Assembly (NCBI GenBank): GCA_003427395.1
Contig: BFEA01000285.1
Coordinates: 578,120 to 613,627, forward strand
Direction of reading: 5' to 3'
Source: Chara braunii
Lineage: Eukaryota; Streptophyta; Charophyceae; Charales; Characeae
Length of the DNA: 35,508 bases
Under the pieces are notes generated by a model. It was given only the letters and a program-made list of their open reading frames with translations, was not told the DNA's origin and searched no databases. The translations under genes were made by a program, and so were the position numbers. Positions 20,079 through 30,254 of the stretch are shown here, piece after piece (within the stretch, counting starts at the first letter, position 1; each line of letters opens with the position of its first letter).

Positions 20079-20830
20079 TTAAAAAATATCATCCACGTAG
20101 GATGGAGCGGCCGCCGCCTCTCGATTGAGTATAGCGTCCCAAGCCTCCGCGTCTTCCTCTAGGCGGTCATACTTGCCTATCCTCAAGACAACGAGGATCT
20201 CCCCGACTCTGTCTCCGTAGAAGGGTCCATATTTTAAAGAAATCATATAGAACTCCTCAGTCAGTCAGGCAGACTCTATTTTTTCATGGAGTCGGCTACT
20301 TCTAAAATGTGCTCAAAACCCCGAAACCACTCGGCTACGAACTCATGCACCCAAGCCGTTGTTCGTAGGCTGGGAGGCTTGAGTTCCTTTCATCCTCCCA
20401 TCATAACTCTGCAACTAACTTCGTCCCAACCATCGTTGGCGAACCTCTTGCCTTCTTTTCGGGTTTGCGTCTCTGCATCCCCTAGAAGCCACATCGGATC
20501 CTGTCCCGTTGCTAACATAGTGCAAAATAGGCGCCACTCGTCTTCGGAAAGAACGACCGTCCCGACTGATTCTACTTTGTCTTCCGCTATCTCATCCCAG
20601 CCTTCCTCTTCCCTTACCGGGTTCCAAATCCGCTCTATCCATACATATGATAGCCCCCGGGCAACCTCAAACCCAACCCTGTCGCACGTGGTCCCCCTCC
20701 GCTCGTTTTCTGTCGGTATAGGCATTTTTATTCTTCCTCTGAGTCGCTTTGGTTCCCAACCCTTGAAGGTGTATTCCATCATCCTTTCCTCTCTAGTCAT
20801 CTTTCCCCTTCCTGCACAATACCAGGTCAC
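20079..20830 (-). pseudogene. Extra-ORF module B (second tandem copy)
   Basis: Open from 20830 (GTG; first ATG at 20798-20800) to TGA at 20390. The same frame then continues with WVHEFVAEWFRGFEHILEVA to a TAG near 20284. A second frame carries LTEEFYMISLKYGPFYGDRV, and near the end AAPSYVDDIF, to the TAA at 20079. Landmarks shared with A and C are SYVWIERIW, VVLSEDEWRLFCTMLATGQD, KYGPF and SYVDDIF (TYIDDLY in C). It has at least two stops and one frameshift. The N-part before VWIERIW (MEYTFKGWEPKRL) suggests that the full module is about 250 residues. Function unknown. Confidence 0.6.
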
Positions 20831-20872
20831 CCGTTCTCCCGAAGTTAAGTCACCCCACCCCCCTTAGAAGTC

Positions 20873-21664
20873 TCAGTCCTCTATCTCATCATATTCGTCC
20901 TCATCACTGAAGTTGTCCTCTTCATTATAGAACAACTCCCTCACCCCTTCCAGAAATCTCTCCCCTATTGCCACATTTGCGTAGACTATCCCCCGATGCA
21001 CAGAGCTTGAGACGAAGACATTGTCTATGCTAAGGCAGTTTAGTATCTCGGTCAGCTCGTCCGCCCAGTTCCCCTCGAACGGCCCCATTTCTACCAACAA
21101 CCGAAAGAAGTTTTGCCTAGTGCACTGGTATAGTCCGAGGTTCGTCATGGACTGACATATCCGTACTAGCCTGCTCCGGGTTTCGAAAACCGCATCCACT
21201 AGGAAGGGAGGCAGCACACATCGCATGGTTCTGACGAGTCGCCTCATGCTTCCTCTATCCCCAAGTTCCACCCGCACATCTACCCTTTCCATTTCCATTT
21301 CCCTCCTTTGACACGCGGCCCACACAACCTCCGCTTTTGCCTTCCTAAACAGCTCGTCCAGCGTATTCCCGAGTGCCAACTCTATGACCGTAGGATTCTC
21401 CCCACATTGCGACGAGTAGACTCATCCTCGGGCTTTCACTATTCCTCAGAATTCCAAATCCATTAAACTTGGCGACAACCTCGTCAAGCTGACATTCGTC
21501 CATACTGTCTCTATCCAAAGGAACGCGTCCTCCCCTTCCAGCATTATCGTTTGATACGCTGGTTCAAGGTCCGTCCATGTCCCATCTTCCGGGAGGACGA
21601 CCGATACCCCATCCTTTACATCTACTGGCATTTCCGGGCTGCTGGTATAGATCGGGGAAGACAA
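20873..21664 (-). pseudogene. Extra-ORF module A (first tandem copy, next to the leader)
   Basis: A single frame from about 21664 to 20873 with only two stops (21446 and about 21419). Landmarks: VVLPEDGTWTDL, FLWIETVW (compare VWIERIW in B), VIELALGNTLDELFRKAKAE (aligns with FGIALASGDDLVRMFEGAW in C), VLPPFLVDAVFETRSRLVRI, LVEMGPFEGNWADELTEIL, IGERFLEGVRELF and an acidic tail EDNFSDEDEYDEIED. It is the most complete copy at the C-terminal end. The frame is the same as that of copies B (first part), C, D (ends) and gag, which fits origin by tandem duplication inside one long reading frame. Confidence 0.6.
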
Positions 21665-24517
21665 CCATCACGCCATCTCGTTTCCAGCACCCGACCCCTG
21701 TTTTCATAAAAGAGTATCAACCGGTCCTTCTGGTTAGGTCAACCCTCGTCCTAAATGAGAATTATTTCAGATCCCTCATCAAGGTCTCCCTAATTTACCT
21801 CCCCATTCCTAAGTACCTTCTTCCCATAACACCCTCGATCGGCCATCCATTTCCCCACATTCTTCATCTTGGTTCCATTCCAACTGACCTTTATCCTGCT
21901 TCCTTCCAATCATCTCTCACTCGTGTGGACTTAGATGGGGGGGGGGATAAACTTAGAATATATCTCGTCCAACAATCCAAGCTGAATCAATCTTTACAGA
22001 GGGGGAACATATAAAAAAAAATCAGGCAATCTCACATACGGACCGGTCATCTCCTCACCAGCCATCCCCAATATGGTATCTCCGCTGGTACTATCGGTAG
22101 AGTTTTATCCCATACCTCAAGCGCAGCTCAACCGTCGCGAGCGCGGTACCCAAGCTCCGACAAGGCATTAGCCCTTTCCTTATGCCCAGAATACCCCATC
22201 CCGTCTTGCCGCTTTTGCACATCCATACCGACACCGAGGGTTACCCCATGTGCCTAAATACAGGGACAAAAGTCAGTCGTCCGGGCATTCACTTCCATCG
22301 GTCCGACAAGAATCAGCCTTTCCCAAACCATGCTACGAGAAGTTACTAATCATCTTCGAGGTTCCGTCTTTGTCCGCATCCAGTGGACCTCCCCCCGCCA
22401 GACAACAGGCTAAGCCCCGCCTGAGGAGACGTTTCGCACCCCGCCCGACAGATCATCGAGCCAAGCTCGCCACCGCTCGAACGGGAATGCTACTAATCAA
22501 CCAGCGTGACAAACTCCCGTCCCACAGCTCGGTGGCCTGACCTCCACACACGAACACAAGGCAACCTTCAAAAGAGAGCGACGTTTCGCAACCCGCACCG
22601 GCCGGTGCAGACCAATTTTTTCCTTCCGAAAGGCAAGACGCTCAAATCCCATCATGCAAACACAAGTCCCAAGTGGGACACATAAAGTACAAGTGTCTTT
22701 CCCTTGGTGCTCCCAACGCTTCCTACCCATAACTTACAATTTTCTCTCAGGACCAGTGAGTGTTACTCCCCCTACTTTCATACACAGTGGTTGGTTCCTT
22801 CTCGTGAGAATCTTCAAAGGTGAGTTAGTTTTCCATGAAGTCTAGCAACTCCCTTCATTCCCTTCCTCTTTACTTATCCGTCCTTTCATAGGGCGGGATT
22901 GTTCCTTCTTGATGATCCGTTGTGTTTATATTGGTTCCTTGAAGCATTTAAAAAAAAAAGGTGCAAAGCGCATGGGCTCACTGGGCTCAAAGAAGAAGAT
23001 AGAAGGGCACCCGTTCGGTCGGATCACTCCGCCGAGGGATTTTCATTGGAACCCGGCCTAAGTCGAAGCCGCAACCGCCTGCCAGGTAATCGGAGCCCTT
23101 CTTTCATACGAAGAGGAAGGGTCGACCTGCGACTTGCCCGAGGCTTCCCCAGACTGGCGAACACCAGCACCGGACGAAGAAGGGCTAGATCCATTCCACA
23201 AGGAAACAGCTGATCAAGTGCATAGCATACATGTTATACCTCCAGGCCTGGCCATGCCATGCGCCCAGCCACTCTCAAATCTGATTCTCTCAAGGGAAAG
23301 AGCAAGCACAAGTTCATTTTCCTTATCTTGGGTTGTGTACACGTCAATGCGTCGGACGCCCTCTTTGGAATCACAAGGGTCAGTTTAACCCAATGTCCGT
23401 CACCTCCACTATTTTTATAGGGCCAAACCCCGGTAGACTTTCGGGCCTTAGTCGACCCCACTCGGGGTCCTTGTTGGCTCAGCCCGCCCACGCTTATCCT
23501 CAGGGTGCGGGCCATTCGTCGAAGGGTCGCCCCCACCTAGTGCTTTGAGATGGATGGGGGTGGGCCATCGTGCGAGAGAGCTTTCACATTGGGCACGTAG
23601 CTCAGCCCTCACACCGGGTGGTAGTCTCTCTGATCATTCCATAGCGCAAATTGTTTTTCGATTCTTTGTTGTGTTCTCAAGCAATTGCGCTTTTCAATAC
23701 TCAGGCAGTCCAAGGGTTCTTTGAGAGTTCTCTTTTCTTGTGCGCAGGCTAAGCGTCATCATGAGGCCGCGCACCATTTCCCTAAGCATCACGACTCTTT
23801 GGCATCATCGGGGAATGGCGAAGCCGTCCTTCCCCTGGATTCTACGTGCCCATCGATTCTCATACATCTCATTTAACCCCATTGACGCAGGCCCCTTAGT
23901 CTTTTCGGAGCCTTTACATGCATGCATATTCAACTTCACACTTCCCTTAGCAAGATTGTACTTCATTCCCTCATTTACACTCCAAATTTCAAACGCAAAG
24001 GTCATTCCCATGGGTTGGCTTTATGCTAAAGGTCACGTAACCCCTTTGTCCCTCTTCCCTTTTCGTTTTGATGCCCGGTTCCTCCCGGCCCTATCCCGCT
24101 CAAGGCATCCTTAGCCTTCACTTACCTGCACAATCCCACATAAGCAAAAATCCACACAATCCCCCGTTGGGGGTCAACACATAGTCGTTTCCACATGCCC
24201 ATCTTTTCAAACTCTTTGGTTGTTCTTTGTTCCCTTTCTTTGCTCAATCAGCCCATCCTCTTCTCATACTCATGCAGTCGGGGAAATGGTTGAGTCAAAC
24301 TGACCTTGCTTTCACTTATAATAGCTCTCGGATTCCGCCTTTTTTTCTCACTTTCTCAACCGTCCTTTCCTTTGCCTTCTTGGTGGTACAAGGGACCGAC
24401 TACCCTCCCCTTGCCCTCTTTCTCTACCAAGTGAGGTCTGATCTCTTCTTACAGTTCGCACCCTGGCAATGTACCAAGTGAGGGAGAGAAGGGTTAGTCG
24501 TATGCCAAGTGAGGGGA
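21665..24517. other. Leader region between 5' LTR and first ORF, no gene assigned
   Basis: About 2.8 kb on the 5' side of the ORF series. Short frames exist on both strands but none shares landmarks with the element's proteins or with a family I know. The motif gacgtttcgca occurs at about 22428 and 22581. No tRNA, rRNA or terminator is recognisable. It may be an untranslated leader; part of it may be unrelated inserted DNA. Confidence 0.35.
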
Positions 24518-24599
24518 AGAGAGAGGGAGAGAGAGGGCAAGACGAATAGGGAAAGAAAGAGAGGAGTAGAAGAGAAAGGGGGAGAGGGAGAAAGGGAGA

Positions 24600-24690
<91 letters not shown>

Positions 24691-24691
24691 N

Positions 24692-24747
<56 letters not shown>

Positions 24748-24758
24748 GAGAGAGATAC

Positions 24759-24803
<45 letters not shown>

Positions 24804-24866
24804 GGGAGAGAGAGAGAAAGAGAGGGAGAGAGAGAAAAAGAGAGAGAGAAAAAAAAATAAAAATAA
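24518..24866. repeat. GA microsatellite with a single N
   Basis: Nearly pure (GA)n from about 24604 to 24754, flanked by GA-rich degenerate sequence and followed by an A-rich tail (24848-24880). The N at 24691 lies inside the pure tract, so the true length is unknown. Arg-Glu and Leu-Ser repeat frames here are artefacts of composition. Confidence 0.95.
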
Positions 24867-24927
24867 AAAAATAAATAAATAGAACTTCTAATCCTAATCA
24901 AATCAGCAGCCTGTAGTAGCAGCCAAA

Positions 24928-24950
24928 TGTCGGTCACCCATCCCATACTG
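24928..24950 (-). other. 5S rRNA box-C-like motif at the LTR end
   Basis: On the minus strand the LTR ends with agtatgggatgggtgacc and then gaca. Plant 5S rRNA genes contain agtactaggatgggtgacc as the internal control (box C) region. The match is about 17 of 19 with one gap. No 5S box A is visible upstream. It could be a relic or chance. Confidence 0.3.
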
Positions 24951-24959
24951 ATAGATTAA

Positions 24960-26866
24960 ATCAGTATGACTTGGAACACTTCATCATACATGAACTTGAC
25001 AATGAGAAGTAAGACTAGTGAAAAGCACATACACATAGAAGAAAGATCAACTAAGTAGGAACCGAAATATCAAAACACACATGAACATGACAATGAGAAG
25101 CCAGAACTTGTGGAAAGCACATGCACATGGAGGAAAGATCAACTAAGTGGGAACCGGAACATCACAACGCATATGAACATGACAATGAGAAGCTATAACT
25201 AGTGGAAAGCACATGCACATGGAGGAAATATCAGCTAAGTAGGAACCGGAACATCAAAACACATATGAACATGACAATGAGAAGCTAGAACTAGTGGCAA
25301 GCACATGCACATAGAGGAAAAATCAACTAAGTAGGAACCGGAACATCACAAGACATATGAACATGACAATGAGAAGCTAAAACTAGTGAAAGCACATGCA
25401 CATGAAGGAGAGATGAACTATAACACACATGAACATGATAATGAGAAGCTCGAACTAGTGGAAAGCACATGCCTATGGAGGAAAGATCAACTAAGTAGGA
25501 ACCGAAACATCACAATACATATAAACATGGCAATAAGAAGCTAGAACTTAGTGAAAGCACATACACATGGAGGACAGATCAACTGAGTAGGAACCGGAAC
25601 ATCACAAAACATATGAACTTGACAATGAGAAGCTAGAACTCGTGAAAAGCAAATGCACATAGACGAAAGATCAACTAAGTAGGAATCGGAACATCACAAC
25701 ACATATAAACATGACAATGAGAAGCGAGAACTTAGTGAAAGAACATGCACATGGAGGAAAGATCAACTCAGCAGGAACGGGAACATCACAACACATATGA
25801 ACTTGACAATAAGAAGCTAGAGTTAGTAAAGCACATGCACATAGGGGAGAGATCAACCAAGTAGGAACCGGGATATCACAACACATATGAGCTTGACAAT
25901 GAGAAGCTAGAACCAGTTAGAAGCACATGCACATGGAGGTGAGAGTCGGAACCGGGACATCACAACACCTATGAACATGACAATGAGAAGCTAAAACTAG
26001 AGAATAGTTCATGCACATGGAGGAAAGTTCAACTAAGTAAGAACCGGAACATCACAAACACACATGAACACGACAAAGAGAACCTAGAGCTAGTGGAAAG
26101 CACATGCACATGGAGGAAAGATCAATTAAGTAGGAACCGGAACATCACAACACATATGAACTTCACAATGAGAATCTAGAACTAGTGAAAGCACATGCAC
26201 ATGGAGGAGAGATCAACTAAATAGAAACCGAATCATCACAACACACATGGACACGACAATGAGAAGCTAGAACTAGTGGAGGATACATGCACATGGAGGA
26301 GAGATCAACTAAGTAGGAACGGGAACATCACAATACACATGAACACGACAATGAGAAGCTAGAACTAGTGGAAAGCACATGCACATGGAGAAAAAATCAA
26401 GTAAGAAGGAACCGGAACATCACAACACATGACAATTAGAAGCTAAAACTGCTGAAAAGACATGGAGAAAATCTCAACTAAGTAGGAACCGGAACATCAC
26501 ATCACACATGGACATGACAATGAGAAGCTAAAACTAGTGGAAAACACCTACACATGGAGGAAAGATCAACTAAGTAGGCAACGGAACATCACAACACATA
26601 TGAACATGACAATGAGAAGTTAGAACTAGTGGAAAGCACATGCACATGTAGGAAAGATCAACTAAGTAAGAACCTGAACATCACATCACACATGGACATG
26701 ACAATGAGAAGCTAGAACTGGTGAAAAGTTCATGCACATGGAGGAAACATCAACTAAGTAAGAACCGGAACATCACAACACATATGAGCATGACAATGAA
26801 AAACTACAACTACCGAAAGCACATCCGCATGGAGGAGAGATCAACTAAGTAGGAACCGGAACATCA
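24960..26866. repeat. 92-bp satellite B (about 21 copies)
   Basis: The core atgacaatgagaagct recurs at a 92-base period (25087, 25179, 25271, 25363). The monomer also contains cacatgcacatggaggaaag and aactaagtaggaaccggaac. It passes in phase into satellite A at 26866: ccggaacatcac of B takes the place of gcggtgcactac of A. Short frames across it are noise. Confidence 0.9.
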
Positions 26867-28068
26867 CTTACTATCATGTGAGTGAAAGCAAGAGTCTAAA
26901 TAGGCTAGATCACCAAGGTCGAACCAAAGGTCATCCATGAAAGAAGCGGTGCACTTCCTACTTGTGTGTGAGTGAAAAACATGAACTTGAGTACGCTAGA
27001 TCACCAAGATTGAATCAAACATCATCCATAGAAATAGCGGTGCACTATCTACAAGTGTGTGAGCGCAAAGCATGAGTGCGAGTAGGCTAGATCACCAAGA
27101 TTGCATCAAAGATCATCCATGGAAGTAGCGGTACACTACCTACTAGTGTGTGAGTGAAAAGCATGAGTGTGAGTAGGCTAAATCACCAAGATTGCATCAA
27201 TGATCATCCATGGAAGTTGCGGTGCACTACCTACTAATGTGTGAGTGAAAAACATGAACTTGAGTAGGCTAGATCACCAAGATTGAATCAAACATCATCC
27301 ATAAAAGTAGCATTGCACTACCTAGTAGTGTGTGAGTGAAAAACATGGGTGTAAGTAAGCTAGATCACCAAGATTGCATCAAAGATCATCCATGGAAGTA
27401 CCGGTGCACTACCTTCTAGTGTGTAAGTGCAAAGCATGAGAGTGAGTAGGCTAGATCACCAACATTGCATTAAAGACCATTCATGGAAGTTGCGGTGCAC
27501 TACCTACTAGTGTGTGAGTGAAAAGCATGAGTGAGTAGGCTAGATCACCAAGATTGCATCAAAGATCATCCATGGAAGTAGCGGTGCATTGCCTACTAGT
27601 GTGTGAGTGAAAAACATGAGTGTGAGTAGGCTAGATCACCAAGATTGCTTCAAAGATCTTCTATGGAAGTTGCGGTGCACTACCTACTAGTGTGTGAGTG
27701 AAAAACATGAGTTTGAGTAGGCTAGATCTCAAAGATTGCATCAAAGATCATCCATGGAAGTTGTGGTGCACTACGTACTAGTGTATGAGTGAAAAGCATG
27801 AGTGTGAGTAGGCTAGATGACTAAGATTGTATCAAAGATCATCCATGGAAGTTGTGGTGCACCACCTAGTAGTGTTTGAGTAAAAAACATGAGTGTGAGT
27901 ACGCTAGATCACCAAGATTGCATCAAAGATCTTCCATGGAAGTTGCGGTCCACTACCTATTATTGTGTGAGTGAAAAACATGAGTTTGAGTAGGCTAGAT
28001 CACCAGGATTGGATCAAAGATCGTCCATAGAAGTTGTCGTGCACTACCTTCTAGTGTGTAAATAAAAA
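26867..28068. repeat. 91-bp satellite A, type-1 block (about 13 copies)
   Basis: Monomers of the form gagtaggctagatcaccaag with catccatggaagttgcggtg. They are the same type as the first two monomers of the window and lie in the same place relative to the type-2 block. Confidence 0.9.
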
Positions 28069-29998
28069 ACAAAAGTTTGAATAGCCCAAATCACAAGTAA
28101 CCAACAAGAGATCATCCATAGAAGAATCGGGGCACTACCTACTAGTGTGTGAATGAAAAAGAAGAGTTGCACTAGGCCATCTCACAAGATTTGAGCAAGA
28201 TATCATCTATGGAAAAATCGGGGGATCTCCTACTTGCATGTGAGTAAAGAACACGAGTTTGAGTAGCCCAAATCACAAGTAACCAACTTGAGATCATCCA
28301 TAGAAGAATCGGAGTACTACCTACCAGTGTGTGAATGAAAAACAAGAGTTTGAGTAACCCAAATCACAAGTAACCAACATGAGATCATCCATAGAAGAAT
28401 TGGAGCACTACCTACTAGTGTGTGAATGAAAAACAAGAGTTTTGAGTATCTCAAATCAAAAGTAACCAATATGAGATCATCCATAAAAGAATCGGAGCAC
28501 TACCTACTAGTGTGTGAATGGAAAACAAGAGTTTGAGTAGCCCAAATCACAAGTAACCAACATGAGATTATCTATAGAAAAATGAGAGCACCACCTACTA
28601 GTGTGTGAATGAAAAACAACAGTTGCATTAGCCAAAATTACAAGTTACCAACATGAGATCATCCATAGAAGAATCGGAGTACTACCTACAATTGTGTGAA
28701 TGAAAAACAAGAGTTGCACTAGGCTATCTCACAAGATTTGAGCAAAGAGATCATCCACGAAAAAATCGGAGGATCTTCTACTAGCATGTGAGTAAAGAAC
28801 ACGAGTTTGAGTAGCCCAAATCACAAGTAACGGACTTGAGATCCTCCATAGAAGAATTGAAGTACTACCTACTAGTGTGTGAATGAAAAACAAGAGTTTG
28901 CGTAGCCCAAATCATAAGTAACCAACATGAGATCATTCATAGAAGGATCGGGGCACTACCTACTAGTGTGTGAATGAAAAACAAGAGTTTGAGTATCCCA
29001 AATCACAAGTAACCAATATGAGATCATCCATAGAAAAATAGGAGCATTACCTACTAATGTGTTAATGAAAAACAACAGTTGCATTAGTTCAAATTACAAG
29101 TAACCAATATGAGATCATCCATAGAAGAATCAAAGCACTACCTACAAGTGTGTGAATGAAAAACAAAAGTTGCACTAGGCTATCTCACAAGATTTGAGTA
29201 AGAGATCATCCATGAAAAAATCGGAGGATCTCCTACTAGCATGTGAGCATAGAACAAGAGTTTGACTAACCCAAATCACAAGTAACCCACTTGAGATCAT
29301 CCATAGAAGAATCGGAGTACTACCTACTAGTGTGTGAATGAAAAACAAGAGTTTGAATAGCCCAAATCACAAGTAACCAACATGAGATCATCCATAGAAG
29401 AATCGGAGCACTACCTACTAGTGTGTGAATGAAAAACAAGAGTTTCAGTAGCCCAAATTACAAGTAACCAACATGAGATCATCCATAGAAGAATCGGAGC
29501 ACTACCTACTAGTGTGTGAATAGAAAACCAGAGTTTGAGAAGCCCAAATCACAAGTAACGAACATGAGATCATTCATAGAAGAATCGGAGCACCACCTAC
29601 TAGTGTGTAAATGAAAAACAAGAGTTTCATTAGCCCAAATTACAAGTAACCAACATGGGATCATCCATATAAGAATCGGGGCACTACCTACTAGTGTGTG
29701 AATAAAAAACAAGAGTTGCACTAGGCTATCTCACAAGATTTGATCAAGAGGTAATCTATGGAAAAATCGGAGGATCTCCTACTAGCATGAGAGTAAAAAA
29801 CAAGAGTTTGAGTAACCCAAATCACAAGTAACCAACTTGAGATTATCCATAGAAGAATCGGAGCACTACCTACTAGTGTGTGAAAGCAAACCTAGAATTT
29901 GAATAGCCCAAATCACAAGTTACAAACAAGAGAGATCATTCATAGAAGAATCAGAGCACTACCTACCAATGTGTGAATGAAAAACAAGTGTTAGAGAG
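28069..29998. repeat. 91-bp satellite A, type-2/type-3 block with 5-6-mer higher-order repeat
   Basis: Type-2 monomers (gagtagcccaaatcacaag, period 91: 29349, 29440, 29531) are interrupted by type-3 monomers at 28166, 28713, 29169 and 29715. The spacings are 547, 456 and 546, that is 6, 5 and 6 monomers. Each type-3 monomer is followed by a type-2 variant with aaccaacttgag or aacccacttgag, and at least the last three are preceded by one with caaattacaag. Confidence 0.9.
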
Positions 29999-30006
29999 AA
30001 TCCCAA

Positions 30007-30129
30007 TAAGAAGAAGAAGAAGAAGAACAGGAAGGAGAAGAAGAAGAAGAAGAAGATGAAAAATAAGGAGAAGAAGAGGAAGGATAAGGAAAAGAAGAAT
30101 AAGGAGACGAAAAGCAAGAAGAAGAAGAG

Positions 30130-30166
<37 letters not shown>

Positions 30167-30167
30167 N

Positions 30168-30253
<86 letters not shown>
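30007..30253. repeat. GAA tract followed by a 124-nt A run with one N
   Basis: 30007-30129 is GAA-type sequence like 1332-1532. 30130-30253 is pure A except for N at 30167. In the left LTR the same place is still GAA, so the A run is suspicious and may be produced by gap filling. Confidence 0.85.

Positions 30254-30254
<1 letters not shown>

Noticed and set aside
22899-23536. Possible organelle-derived or coding segment (frames on both strands)
   Set aside because: I could not match it to any organelle gene or protein family by eye; a search against organelle genomes would decide.
23595-23640. tRNA-like text 'gtagctcag' near 23600
   Set aside because: No B box, no cloverleaf pairing and no CCA-compatible acceptor stem.
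24494-24946. Ser-Leu and Arg-Glu repeat frames across the GA tract
   Set aside because: Dinucleotide repeat with an N; no coding evidence.
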